A DNA stretch of 56,524 nucleotides from Firmicutes bacterium HGW-Firmicutes-11 (GTDB lineage Bacteria > Bacillota > Clostridia > Peptostreptococcales > Anaerovoracaceae): NCBI GenBank assembly GCA_002840285.1, contig PHAE01000012.1:1-56524 (forward strand), given 5' to 3'. The notes beneath the pieces are model-generated. The model did not search any database, had not been told where the DNA came from, and saw only the letters and a list, made by a program, of their open reading frames with translations. Both the position numbers and the translations under genes were made by a program. Below, piece after piece: positions 41,857 to 51,360 of the stretch; the first letter of the stretch is position 1, and every line of letters starts with the position of its first letter.

Positions 41857-43476
41857 ATGACTGGAGCAATGGTAGTAACTCTTCTTGGCGGACTGGGAAT
41901 GTTCCTGTACGGCATGAAGATGATGTCCGACGGACTCGAGGCTGTAGCCGGAGATCGAATGAGACGTACCTTGGAAATTTTAACGACGAATCGATTGGCG
42001 GCAGTCGGAGTTGGGGCAGGGATCACTGCTGTTGTGCAGAGTTCGTCAGCAACTACCGTCATGGTCGTCGGTTTCGTCAATGCCGGATTGATGAGTTTGG
42101 CGCAGGCGACCGGTGTGATCATGGGAGCCAATATCGGTACCACCGTAACAGCACAGCTCATCGCTTTCAAGTTGACGGATATCGCTCCGGCGATCGTATT
42201 CATCGGAATGATTTTAGTCGTATTTTTAAGGAAGAAAAAGCTCAATCGTATTGGCTATGTCGTACTGGGTTTTGGTTTATTGTTCGTTGGACTCGCAACC
42301 ATGTCCCACGCCATGGAGCCGCTGCGTGATGTGCCGGAGTTTCGGGAGTTTCTGATCAACTTCAATAATCCGCTTGTTGGTATCCTTGTTGGTACTGTTT
42401 TCACTGTTATCGTGCAGAGTTCCTCCGCTTCCGTTGGTATCCTCCAGTCCTTTGCGATGCTGGGTCTCATCGATCTGGATTCTGCGATTTTCGTCATCCT
42501 TGGTCAAAACATAGGAACCTGTTTCACTGCGGTATTTGCAGCGATCGGCACCGGTCCCAATTCCAAGCGGACCGCCGGCATCCATCTGCTGTTCAATATC
42601 ATCGGGAGCATCGTCTTTTTGGTCATTGTTCTCCTCGCTCCCGGCATCAGCGATCTGGTAGAGAGTTTTTCGCCAAATGATGTGACGAGGCAGATCGCCA
42701 ATTTCCACACGATTTTCAATATCACCGTAACGATCCTTCTGTTTCCCTTTGCAAACTACCTGGTTCGGTTAGTCACTCGACTCATCCCTGACGTTCCCAC
42801 CATCGAGGATGCCGAGCTGAAGCTTGTTTATCTGGACGAGCGGATTGCGCAAACCCCAGCGATTGCGTTAAATATGGCCCTCAAGGAAGTCAACCGCATG
42901 GGAGTGATCGCCTGCAACAATATGCAGCGGGCACTGGATTCCTTCTTCGGCCAGGATGCAAAAAAAGCCGCAGAAGTCGTCGACGTAGAAAAAACCATCG
43001 ACTTTCTCTGCGATTCCATCACCGATTACCTGGTCCAGTTCCGCGGGCTTGACCTCTCTGATGAGGACCTTCGGGTGCTCGGAACATTACACCATGTCGT
43101 GATCGACCTGGAGAGGATCGGCGATCTGGCGGAAAACATCATGGAGTACGGAGAGTCCATAGAAGATAAGCGGACCAAATTTTCACCAGAGGCCTATGAG
43201 GAGATGCGAATCATGGGCGACAAGACCATGGAAACGTTATTGACCGGCTTGGATGTCTTTGAAAAAAGAGACAAGAGCCGTGTATATCAAGTAGCTGCTT
43301 TGGAACAAGAAGTCGATGATTTGAAACAAGCTTACATTCAAAACCATATCGACCGACTCATGGTGAAGGCCTGCGATCCTCAAGCCGGCGTGATATTTAC
43401 GAACTTGATCACAACTCTGGAACGGATCACCGACCATACCAACAACATCACCCAGACGCTGACGGAGATCGATTGA
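41857..43476 (+). CDS. Na+/phosphate cotransporter with C-terminal PhoU-like domain
   Basis: A 539-residue membrane protein. The transport part (about 1-330) has two inverted repeats, each with a QSSS signature (VVQSSSATT and IVQSSSASV) and about eight to nine helices; residues 345-539 form a PhoU-like helical bundle. It imports phosphate driven by sodium, or senses phosphate. Start at 41857 after GGAGG. It heads a unit with maf and a Nudix gene: TGATG junction to maf. Confidence 0.9.
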   Translation: MTGAMVVTLLGGLGMFLYGMKMMSDGLEAVAGDRMRRTLEILTTNRLAAVGVGAGITAVVQSSSATTVMVVGFVNAGLMSLAQATGVIMGANIGTTVTAQLIAFKLTDIAPAIVFIGMILVVFLRKKKLNRIGYVVLGFGLLFVGLATMSHAMEPLRDVPEFREFLINFNNPLVGILVGTVFTVIVQSSSASVGILQSFAMLGLIDLDSAIFVILGQNIGTCFTAVFAAIGTGPNSKRTAGIHLLFNIIGSIVFLVIVLLAPGISDLVESFSPNDVTRQIANFHTIFNITVTILLFPFANYLVRLVTRLIPDVPTIEDAELKLVYLDERIAQTPAIALNMALKEVNRMGVIACNNMQRALDSFFGQDAKKAAEVVDVEKTIDFLCDSITDYLVQFRGLDLSDEDLRVLGTLHHVVIDLERIGDLAENIMEYGESIEDKRTKFSPEAYEEMRIMGDKTMETLLTGLDVFEKRDKSRVYQVAALEQEVDDLKQAYIQNHIDRLMVKACDPQAGVIFTNLITTLERITDHTNNITQTLTEID

Positions 43477-44159
43477 TGGACTTCATCACAAAAGAGATAC
43501 ACAGAGCCACGCGTCCGAAGGCGGAACTCATACTTGCCAGCGCATCACCAAGGCGACAGGAACTTTTGAAGCTTTGCGGCATTCCTTTTACCGTCGTCAC
43601 GGCAGATATTGACGAAGTGGCCCTGGAACTGGAAGTGCGAATGCGACACCACGAGTCGACACACATCCGTATGGCCAAACACATCGTTCGCGGGCTGGCG
43701 AAAAAAAAAGCTGAAACAGTTTTTGCATCACATCCGGAGGCGGTCATCCTGAGCGCCGACACCGTTGTACTCTGTGGAAACGAAATTATGGGAAAGCCCA
43801 CATCAGAGGAAGATGCTTACCGTATGCTGCGCAAGCTCTCCGGCAGGACTCATCAGGTTTTGACCGGGGTCTGCATCATGAACGATACCGATAAAACCAT
43901 TTTTCACACCGCGACTAAGGTCACCTTCCATGGATGGAAGGACGGTGGAGAAGAACTTGCGAGGCAATACATAGCGACCGGTTCTCCCATGGACAAGGCT
44001 GGGGCTTACGGAATACAAGATCTCGGCGCGTTGTTCGTCAAAGAGATCAAAGGCGATTATTACACGGTCATGGGTTTCCCCATCGCCGAAGTGCACCGTC
44101 GGCTGATGAACTTCTTCCCCATGTCTGAGAGAGGAGGCGCACCCAATGAACCTGCATGA
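43476..44159 (+). CDS. maf: Maf-family nucleotide pyrophosphatase
   Basis: A 227-residue house-cleaning enzyme that hydrolyses non-canonical or modified nucleotides (dTTP/UTP-type in many Maf proteins) to monophosphates. Signature LILASASPRRQELLKLCG (about 18-35), catalytic-region SADTVVLCG and GAYGIQDLG. Slightly longer than usual because of an N-terminal extension. Its ATG overlaps the cotransporter stop (TGATG), and it overlaps the Nudix gene by 14 bases, so the three are coupled. Confidence 0.92.
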   Translation: MDFITKEIHRATRPKAELILASASPRRQELLKLCGIPFTVVTADIDEVALELEVRMRHHESTHIRMAKHIVRGLAKKKAETVFASHPEAVILSADTVVLCGNEIMGKPTSEEDAYRMLRKLSGRTHQVLTGVCIMNDTDKTIFHTATKVTFHGWKDGGEELARQYIATGSPMDKAGAYGIQDLGALFVKEIKGDYYTVMGFPIAEVHRRLMNFFPMSERGGAPNEPA

Positions 44160-44766
44160 TTTTGAACGAGTCTTTCGCGATCGAACGCCGAGACCCCAGG
44201 GTCGTCACCGCTATTATTCGGTCATGGTTCCTCTTGTCCAAAAGGGTGATGATCTATTTCTCCTGTTTGAAGTTCGCGCTGAGGATATGGAGATCCAGCC
44301 GGGAGAAGTTTGTTTCCCTGGCGGTCGTCAGGAAGACGGCGAATCAGCGGAAGACTGTGCGGTGCGGGAAACCTGCGAGGAGCTTGGGATCAGTCGCGAC
44401 GACATACGCATCATCGCTCCACTGGACTACATTCTCATGTATAGTCATTTTACCCTTCACCCCTTTCTCGCCGTGATCGATGAGGCGGCGGTCGTTGCAG
44501 CGCAACCCAATCCCTCCGAGGTCAAGGAGATTTTTCTGGTTCCTCTCTCCTTTTTTCAGGAGACCGAACCCACCACCTTCGATCTAGAAGTGGCGCCACT
44601 GGTCCCAGAGGATTTTCCCTATGAGATGATCAACGCCAAAGGCGGATACAACTGGCGCAAAGGGAGAAATTCGGTTCCGATCTACCAATATGAAGGCCAT
44701 GCGATCTGGGGCCTGACTGCCCGCATCGCCTGCCATCTGGTCCACGTCATGAAGCAGGAAACATAA
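44146..44766 (+). CDS. Nudix hydrolase, CoA diphosphatase-like
   Basis: A 206-residue Nudix protein. The Nudix box spans 60-82 (G60, E66, R74-E75, E78-E79, G81). The preceding VCFPGGRQEDG and the overall length fit the NudL/CoA-diphosphatase group, which splits CoA into phosphopantetheine and ADP. AGGAGG lies nine bases before the ATG inside the maf end. Second house-cleaning gene in this unit. Substrate inferred, not proven. Confidence 0.85.
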   Translation: MNLHDFERVFRDRTPRPQGRHRYYSVMVPLVQKGDDLFLLFEVRAEDMEIQPGEVCFPGGRQEDGESAEDCAVRETCEELGISRDDIRIIAPLDYILMYSHFTLHPFLAVIDEAAVVAAQPNPSEVKEIFLVPLSFFQETEPTTFDLEVAPLVPEDFPYEMINAKGGYNWRKGRNSVPIYQYEGHAIWGLTARIACHLVHVMKQET

Positions 44767-44775
44767 ACAGTATAA

Positions 44776-44807
44776 AAAAAAAGACCCTCCGATTGGAGGG
44801 TCTTTCG
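44776..44807. terminator. Bidirectional terminator between the Nudix and cold-shock genes
   Basis: AAAGACCCTCC-GATT-GGAGGGTCTTT is a perfect stem with A-run before and T-rich tract after, serving both convergent genes. Confidence 0.85.
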
Positions 44808-44816
44808 CTCGTTTCT

Positions 44817-45029
44817 TTAGACAGCCTTCACATTGACAGCTCTGAGCTTGTTGCTGTTTCTTGTGTCTCTTTCTGTGTCAAAAGTGACTCTCTGACCTTC
44901 GGCCAGGGACTTGTAACCATCAGAGATGATTGCGGAGAAATGAACGAACACGTCCTCGCTGCCATCATCGTTGGAGATAAATCCAAAACCCTTATCTGCA
45001 TTAAACCATTTCACTGTACCTGTATTCAT
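44817..45029 (-). CDS. Cold-shock protein (CspA family)
   Basis: A 70-residue single OB-fold nucleic-acid chaperone. RNP1 KGFGFIS (about 13-19) and RNP2 VFVHFSAI (about 27-34) are intact. GGAGGTACC precedes the ATG. A region of about 150 bases upstream without a gene could be the structured 5' leader common in cold-shock mRNAs; I could not place the promoter. Confidence 0.95.
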   Translation of the reverse strand: MNTGTVKWFNADKGFGFISNDDGSEDVFVHFSAIISDGYKSLAEGQRVTFDTERDTRNSNKLRAVNVKAV

Positions 45030-45189
45030 AATCGGTACCTCCTTAATTTTCTATATTCCAGCACGTACAAAATAAAACCGCATCGATTGTAAACCATCTA
45101 ACGAACAATGACCTACAAAACATGCGGGCTCGATCGGTACAATCAGAATACTGTTTAAATGTAACACGGGTCAGGTGAAGTGTCAAGGT

Positions 45190-46125
45190 TTATTTTTTCT
45201 TTTTATTTTTATCATCATCTTTGTCTGCAAGCACTTCAAATCCGGCGCCGGTGCCCCACACCGATTCCACTCGAATGACTGTCACGAAAGCAGTCCGGTC
45301 GACCTTTGCTACATACTGCTTGATCAACATGCTTTCCCGGGGAGAACAGAGAGTTACGATCTTGTCCCGCGCCTGCTGCGTATATTCACCTATGATCTCC
45401 ACATTGGAAACCCCTCTTCCGATCTCGTGAATGATAAAATGAACGATCTCATCATGATGGTCGGTGATGATCTCAAGCTGTACCACCTTAGTCTGGAATC
45501 CGTACATGACGTATTCCACCACTTTCGAGAAAATGATTTGAGTGACCAGGGCATAGAGCGCGATGTTTCTGCCGAAGACCACACCAGATGCGATGATGAC
45601 GATCGCGTCCAGTACCAGCAATATCTGTGACAAGCCGACGTGCGGGAGAAATTTCTTCTTGATGATCTTCGATATAGTGTCGGTTCCTCCAAAGGAAAAC
45701 CCGCGGGTAAAAAACAAGCCACTGTTGATTCCCGTAAACAGTCCGCAATACACAACCGCCAGGATGATGTCATTTTCCTCCAGCAAACGCAAGTCCAGTC
45801 GTTCGAAGAGCATCAGCATCGGTGGATAGATGATCGTGATCAGGATGATCTTTCGCGCCTCGCCCAATCCAAGCACGATGGCGCAGATCACCAGGATCGT
45901 GATAGAAAAGCAGTAGTACAGAATCGAAAAGTTTAAGCCAAAGGTTTCCTGCAAAATGCGGCAAAGACCTGTGATCCCGCCGCTGGAAAGACCATTGGGG
46001 ATCAAAATGCCGATGATGGCAAACGCCCCAATGGCGCAACCGACAAGGACAAATATCATATCGACACCGAATTTTTTGACTCTCTCTTTTGTAACAAGCT
46101 CTTTCAGTTCTTTCAGCTTTTTCAT
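45190..46125 (-). CDS. YitT-family membrane protein with DUF2179 domain
   Basis: A 311-residue membrane protein. Five or so helices (about 18-215) with the family stretch GLSSGGITGLCRIL and FFTRGFSFGGTDTISKII, then a C-terminal cytoplasmic DUF2179 domain (about 225-300) and a lysine-rich tail. Function of the family is unknown. AAGGATAGATGA precedes the ATG, four bases after the stop of the DNA methyltransferase gene, so it ends the long ABC-ygiQ-methyltransferase unit. Confidence 0.88.
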   Translation of the reverse strand: MKKLKELKELVTKERVKKFGVDMIFVLVGCAIGAFAIIGILIPNGLSSGGITGLCRILQETFGLNFSILYYCFSITILVICAIVLGLGEARKIILITIIYPPMLMLFERLDLRLLEENDIILAVVYCGLFTGINSGLFFTRGFSFGGTDTISKIIKKKFLPHVGLSQILLVLDAIVIIASGVVFGRNIALYALVTQIIFSKVVEYVMYGFQTKVVQLEIITDHHDEIVHFIIHEIGRGVSNVEIIGEYTQQARDKIVTLCSPRESMLIKQYVAKVDRTAFVTVIRVESVWGTGAGFEVLADKDDDKNKKKK

Positions 46126-46129
46126 TCAT

Positions 46130-47500
46130 CTATCCTTCCTGAATGGTCTCCGGCTCCAGAATCGCGACACCGCTGTTTCCGAATATGTCCACCGCTTTGA
46201 CGGCGACGGTTTCAAATTGGTTCCCCAACGCCTCGTATTTGGTTTCGAGACCATCGTTCTGTTTACAAAAGTATGCCTTGGGGCGAAATACTCTTCCGTC
46301 ATAGTCGGTGTCGACGCTCCAATAGTCCACCAGCTGAATCGAATCCTGTTTCATGATCTTTTTCAATGTTGGGATAAAAGCCGGTTCCACCGGTGCGGTC
46401 AACACGGAAGGATTGTTGTAACCCACAAGCTCGACCCGAAGGAGCAATTTGTCTGAGATCGGAGATGGGGTGACGGTCGCATCGAGATCGAGAATCCCGT
46501 TGCCGCCTTCTGCGTCCTGCCCGGCGATATCTTCCCAGTACTCATAGCTGGCACCGTTGTCCATGAACCGCTTATGGCTGTTCAGCGTCGCCAGCCGTCC
46601 GACGTCGCAGCTGATCCAGCGTCTGCCCATCTTGTCTGCCGCAGCTGCCATCGTTCCGGATCCGCCAAAAAAGTCAGCGCATAGACTGCCCTCAACGGTG
46701 CAGCTTTCCAGGATCCGTTCGATCAGGGCTTCCGGTTTTTGCGTCACATAACCGGTCCTTTCTGTCGAGGTCCGTCCGACCATGTCCATCTTCCACACAT
46801 CCTTGCGGTTGACCATGGTGTACCAGCCGACCTCATCTTTGTATTCCTTCACACCCTTGAACCGATAGGGACGGAAGTCCCGGTTGTAAGACTTCTCCTT
46901 CCATGGTTCAAAGTAGTAATTCTTCGTCTTGGCATAAAAAAGAAGGGTATCGTGCTTCCTGGCAAAATGGCGTTTACTTACGCCGCCGGATTTGTACTGC
47001 CAGATGATCTCGTTGACGAAGTTTTTTTCTCCGAAGATCTCATCCATTATGAGCTTGACATAGTGGGTTGCATGCCAGTCCAGATGGACAAAGATGGAGC
47101 CCTCGTCGGACAGCAGGTCCCGCATCAGAAACAGCCGGGTGGTCAACATGCGCAGATAGTCTTCCATGCTGTTGTCCCAAACGTCGTGGTAGGCCTTCTG
47201 CCGTATGGCAGGGATCTTGTCTATGGTGTCAGAGCGCAGCTTGATTTCCGTACGGTAGTTGCTCTTTGAGAAAAAAGGCGGATCGATGTAGATGAGATCG
47301 ACCTTGCCAGCCATGTCCCGTTGTTTCAGCAGATATTCCATGAAGTCCAGATTGTCACTGCGAACGAGACGATTCACCGACTCTTTTCCAATGATCTCTG
47401 AAAGAACAAAGCGCTCGGCATCCTGCTCCCTCCCGGTCACAACGAGATACTCCTGTCGGCCTTCCTCAACGATGTCTGCGAGTCTTGTGATCAACCCCAT
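46130..47500 (-). CDS. Orphan DNA methyltransferase (beta class, Mod-like)
   Basis: A 456-residue SAM-dependent DNA methyltransferase. The catalytic motif DPPF is at 73-76 (DLIYIDPPFFSKSNY) and the SAM motif ADFFGGSGT at 275-283, an order typical of beta-class type III Mod and related N6-adenine or N4-cytosine enzymes; QKPEALIERI lies just before the SAM motif as expected. The last 110 residues resemble no restriction domain. No restriction gene is nearby. Start at 47500 after AAAGGAG. It overlaps ygiQ by 35 bases and is followed by yitT at 4 bases, so it is expressed with them. Target sequence unknown. Confidence 0.85.
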   Translation of the reverse strand: MGLITRLADIVEEGRQEYLVVTGREQDAERFVLSEIIGKESVNRLVRSDNLDFMEYLLKQRDMAGKVDLIYIDPPFFSKSNYRTEIKLRSDTIDKIPAIRQKAYHDVWDNSMEDYLRMLTTRLFLMRDLLSDEGSIFVHLDWHATHYVKLIMDEIFGEKNFVNEIIWQYKSGGVSKRHFARKHDTLLFYAKTKNYYFEPWKEKSYNRDFRPYRFKGVKEYKDEVGWYTMVNRKDVWKMDMVGRTSTERTGYVTQKPEALIERILESCTVEGSLCADFFGGSGTMAAAADKMGRRWISCDVGRLATLNSHKRFMDNGASYEYWEDIAGQDAEGGNGILDLDATVTPSPISDKLLLRVELVGYNNPSVLTAPVEPAFIPTLKKIMKQDSIQLVDYWSVDTDYDGRVFRPKAYFCKQNDGLETKYEALGNQFETVAVKAVDIFGNSGVAILEPETIQEG

Positions 47501-49259
47501 GGTTTGACTCCTTTCCACTCGGGCGAAGGACCGGGATCAGATCTTCCCGGCCAAGCGATACAAGTGCTTCTCTTACCAGCGTTTGGTTTTCCCGCTTGTT
47601 GAACTGCAGCAGCGCTCTCTGCATTCGCTTTTCCTTTTGGTCTCTGGGAATGTAGATCTCTTTGCCGGTCAAAGGATCCATGCCGGTGTAATACATACAG
47701 GTCGACAGCGTGCCCGGCGTCGGATAGAAATCCTGGACCTGATCAGGTACGAATCCCGTTTTTTTGAGATACAGCGCCAGTTCCACCGCATCCTCCAGTG
47801 TGGACCCGGGATGGGAGGAAATCAGATAGGGGATCAAGTACTGCTGCTTGCCCAATTTCTGATTGATGTCCTTGTACTTGCGGCTGAAAGCTTCAAAAAC
47901 TTCCACCTTTGGCTTGCGCATCGCTGACAGGACCCGTGGAGAAATATGCTCCGGCGCCACCTTTAGCGTGCCACTGATGTGATGTTCCGCAATTTCTTCC
48001 AAAAAACCGCTATCCGGATCAGCCATGACATAATCGTAGCGAATACCGGAGCGGATAAATACTTTTTTTACACCAGTCAGCGTTCGGAGTGTACGCAGGA
48101 GGTCCAGATACTCCTTGTGGTCGACGATCAGCTTGCTACAGGGGCTTGGGTAGAGACAATCCTTATCCTTGCAGACGCCACGTTTTAGCTGCTGGTGACA
48201 GGCCGGGGCGCGGAAGTTGGCTGTCGGTCCGCCTACATCGTGAATATATCCTTTGAAATCCGGCCGCTTCGTGATGGCTTCCGCTTCCCGCACGATGGAC
48301 TCTTTGCTGCGGCCACGGACTTCCCTTCCCTGGTGGTACGCCAAGGCACAAAAGGCACACCCGCCGTAACAGCCGCGGTTCGCCGTCAAGCTGAACCGGA
48401 CCTCTTCCAGTGCCGGTACACCCCCTGCGGCATCGTATGCCGGATCCCAGGTTCCGGCAAAAGGCAAGCTGTAAATATCGTCCAATTCTTCCGTCGACAA
48501 GGGTGCCGCCGGCGGATTGACTACCACTGCTATATGATCTGCATACGCTTCCACCAGAGGCGCCCCATTGATGGCGTCGTTGTTTCGGTATTGGATGCGG
48601 AAACTCTTTGCGTAGGCCTCTTTGGATGCGATCAGTTCTTCGTATGACGGGAGAAATCTCGCCTCCGGTGTGGATGAAAAAAGTTCTTTGACATCAGCGA
48701 GAGGCGCCTTGAAACAGGTCCCGCGGATCCAGGTGATATCGGAAACAGCAAGTCCGCTTTCCAGGGCTTCTGCAACATCGACGATGGCTCGTTCTCCCAT
48801 TCCATAGATCAGAAGATCGGCTTTTGCGTCCAGCAGAATGGATCGACGGAGTTTGTCGTCCCAGTAGTCGTAATGGGTCAGCCGCCGCAGACTGGCTTCG
48901 ATTCCCCCTAGGATCACAGGAACGTCCGAATAGGCCTCTCTGGCACGGTTGCTGTATACGATGGTGGCCCGATCCGGACGAAGGCCGGCCTTACCGCCGG
49001 GAGAATAGCTGTCGGTCTTTCTTCTATTTTTAAATACAGAATAATGGTTGACCATCGAGTCGACATTACCGGAAGTGATTAGAAATCCCAAACGGGGTTT
49101 TCCGAACCGCCGAAACGCATCCGCCGATTTCCAGTCCGGCTGGGCCAAAATGGCAACGCTATAACCTCTCTGCCCCAGAACTCTTGCGATCACCGCGTGA
49201 CCAAAGGACGGATGGTCCACATAGGCATCCCCGGTGACCAGCACAAAATCGTATTTCAT
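47466..49259 (-). CDS. YgiQ-family radical SAM protein
   Basis: A 597-residue radical SAM protein. Cluster ligands are C297, C301 and C304 (NRGCYGGCAFC), after a long N-terminal domain with GGIEASLRRLTHYDYWDD, the family hallmark. The YgiQ reaction is not known. The ATG overlaps the stop of the second permease gene by four bases (ATGA), and the gene itself overlaps the methyltransferase by 35 bases, so it sits in the middle of a coupled unit. Confidence 0.92.
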   Translation of the reverse strand: MKYDFVLVTGDAYVDHPSFGHAVIARVLGQRGYSVAILAQPDWKSADAFRRFGKPRLGFLITSGNVDSMVNHYSVFKNRRKTDSYSPGGKAGLRPDRATIVYSNRAREAYSDVPVILGGIEASLRRLTHYDYWDDKLRRSILLDAKADLLIYGMGERAIVDVAEALESGLAVSDITWIRGTCFKAPLADVKELFSSTPEARFLPSYEELIASKEAYAKSFRIQYRNNDAINGAPLVEAYADHIAVVVNPPAAPLSTEELDDIYSLPFAGTWDPAYDAAGGVPALEEVRFSLTANRGCYGGCAFCALAYHQGREVRGRSKESIVREAEAITKRPDFKGYIHDVGGPTANFRAPACHQQLKRGVCKDKDCLYPSPCSKLIVDHKEYLDLLRTLRTLTGVKKVFIRSGIRYDYVMADPDSGFLEEIAEHHISGTLKVAPEHISPRVLSAMRKPKVEVFEAFSRKYKDINQKLGKQQYLIPYLISSHPGSTLEDAVELALYLKKTGFVPDQVQDFYPTPGTLSTCMYYTGMDPLTGKEIYIPRDQKEKRMQRALLQFNKRENQTLVREALVSLGREDLIPVLRPSGKESNHGVDHKTRRHR

Positions 49260-50215
49260 CGGCTCCCCTTGTCGTAGGGAATCGCGACCGCCCTCGGCGC
49301 CTGAGATGTCTTGGAGCTGAATGCCAACACGATGAGCGTAGCGATAAAGGGCACCATCTTAAACACATCGCTGGATATGCCTAGTGTATTCAAGACGGGG
49401 ATGACCGAATAAGCCGACGCCACGGTCTTCATCAGGCCGAAGAAGAAAGCGGCGAAGAGCACCCGCATCGGCTTCCACTGACCGAAGATCATGACCGCCA
49501 AGGCAAGGAATCCGTAACCGGATACGGTGGCATTGAACTGGGTCGATGTGGGAACAACGAACACCAGTCCGCCAAGCCCCGCAAGCCCGCCGGAAATCAC
49601 AACACCGGCATACCGCATCTTATACACGTTGATACCCACCGAGTCCGCCGCGTGGGGATGTTCGCCGCAGGCACGGAGCCGAAGGCCGAATCGGGTCCGG
49701 TAAAGAACGATAACCGACACCACAAGGATTGCGAGTCCGATGTAGGTCGTGATGTAGGCGTTGCGGAAGAAAAAGCCGCCGATCAACGGAATGTCCCCCA
49801 AAAGAGGCACCTTGGGAATCCGGAAGGTGTTGACGAAGGTGATCTGTTGAACACCGTTTGCCTGGATCATTCTTGCTACATAGATGGCGAATGCCGGGGC
49901 AAACATGTTGAGTGCAGTACCGCTGATGATCTGGTCCGCCTTCATATTAATCGAAGCGTAAGCATGAAGCAGGGAAAAGACCATACCGGTCACAACCGCA
50001 ATCAAGATGGCGATGAGCAACAGCGACTGACCGCTCATGGATCCGTGCATTTTATTGATGAAGAGGATGCTGGTGAATGCACCCATGATCATCATACCGT
50101 CCAAAGCGATGTTCGTGACGCCGCCTCGCTCCGTAAACACGCCACCCAAAGCGACAATCAACAGCGGGATGGAAAAGAACATCGTCTGCTGCACTACCAG
50201 AAACAGGATATCCAT
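49256..50215 (-). CDS. ABC transporter permease (nucleoside uptake type, NupQ-like)
   Basis: A 319-residue membrane protein with eight or more helices, matching the second permease of BmpA/NupNOPQ-type (BPD_transp_2 family) transporters: GGVFTERGGVTNIALDGMM near residue 25 and CGEHPHAADSVGIN in the middle. It pairs with the 381-residue permease to form the channel. It overlaps the upstream permease gene by one base (TAATG) and ygiQ by four. Confidence 0.9.
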   Translation of the reverse strand: MDILFLVVQQTMFFSIPLLIVALGGVFTERGGVTNIALDGMMIMGAFTSILFINKMHGSMSGQSLLLIAILIAVVTGMVFSLLHAYASINMKADQIISGTALNMFAPAFAIYVARMIQANGVQQITFVNTFRIPKVPLLGDIPLIGGFFFRNAYITTYIGLAILVVSVIVLYRTRFGLRLRACGEHPHAADSVGINVYKMRYAGVVISGGLAGLGGLVFVVPTSTQFNATVSGYGFLALAVMIFGQWKPMRVLFAAFFFGLMKTVASAYSVIPVLNTLGISSDVFKMVPFIATLIVLAFSSKTSQAPRAVAIPYDKGSR

Positions 50216-51360
50216 TACGCTTCCCCCCCTTCCGATTTTTTGCGCTTGAGCAGTTTGGTGATGATGTTGCGGATGATCAGAGCAAAGGCGCTGAAGTATA
50301 TGATGCAGGCAACGATGATGTCGATGACCTCGGGAACGAAATCCATCGACTGCAAATAGTTGCCGCCTTGTGTGATGTAGGAGATGAAAATTGCCGAAAA
50401 GATGATGCCGATGGGATTGGAAAGCCCTAAAAGCGCTACGGGTATGCCGTTGAATCCCTCCATGGCAAGCACATCGATTACTTTGAGTTGACGACCGTTC
50501 GCGCCGGACAGGTAGAGCAGCCCACCGCCGAGTCCGGCCAGCGCGCCGGCGATGACCATGGAAAGTACCATGCTGCGCTTTTCGTTGATGCCTGCATATT
50601 TGCTGGCATTCTGATTGAAGCCGCAGGCCTTCAATTCGTACCCGAAGGTTGTCTTGTTCAAAATCACATACATGATGATGGCGACAACGATGGCGATGTA
50701 GATGCCGCTGTTGACCGTGGAGTAGTCCAGGGTTCCAGAACTTCGGACATTATGGAACACAGCATCCAGCCCTCCTTTGGGAAGGACAGAGGATTCCGCC
50801 GTGATCATCGATAGATTTTTCCTGGAGTCGTACACCGTCGCTTTGACCAGCATATTGGCCATGTACATCCCGATGTAATTCATCATGATTGTGGAGATGA
50901 CCTCGTGGACATTCAGGTACGCCTTCAGCAACCCGGGGATCAGCGCCCACAAGCCACCGATCAGCGCAGCTCCCAGTAAAGCGACGATCCAATGCCAGGG
51001 GGCGGGAAGAAAGGTCCACTTCACACCGATATAAATGGCGGCAAAGGCGCCCATGACGAATTGCCCGGCAGCGCCGATGTTGAACAGCCCGGTCTTAAAT
51101 GCGAATCCAACCGATAGCCCGGTGAGGATCAGCGGGGTGGCGAAATAGAACACCTGTCCCATACCCTTGGCTCCGGTAGAAAACCCGCCCTTCATAATGA
51201 TCAGAAAGCCGTCAAAGGCCTGTGAGGGATTGCTGATCAGTAGAATCACCAGGCCGAAAAGCAAGCCGGAAAGGATGGCCGTCACCGACGCGGAAGCCCG
51301 GTTGAAGCCTTGGGACCGTAAAAAGAGCATGCCCCGTTCTTTGAAACGTTCTGTGTTCAT
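50215..51360 (-). CDS. ABC transporter permease (nucleoside uptake type, NupP-like)
   Basis: A 381-residue BPD_transp_2-family permease with about nine to ten helices: GLSVGFAFKTGLFNIGAAGQF and CGFNQNASKYAGINEKR are the family landmarks. First permease of the BmpA-type system. Start at 51360 overlaps the ATPase stop by four bases, with AAGGGGGGAAGCG upstream. Likely substrate of the system is nucleosides. Confidence 0.9.
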   Translation of the reverse strand: MNTERFKERGMLFLRSQGFNRASASVTAILSGLLFGLVILLISNPSQAFDGFLIIMKGGFSTGAKGMGQVFYFATPLILTGLSVGFAFKTGLFNIGAAGQFVMGAFAAIYIGVKWTFLPAPWHWIVALLGAALIGGLWALIPGLLKAYLNVHEVISTIMMNYIGMYMANMLVKATVYDSRKNLSMITAESSVLPKGGLDAVFHNVRSSGTLDYSTVNSGIYIAIVVAIIMYVILNKTTFGYELKACGFNQNASKYAGINEKRSMVLSMVIAGALAGLGGGLLYLSGANGRQLKVIDVLAMEGFNGIPVALLGLSNPIGIIFSAIFISYITQGGNYLQSMDFVPEVIDIIVACIIYFSAFALIIRNIITKLLKRKKSEGGEA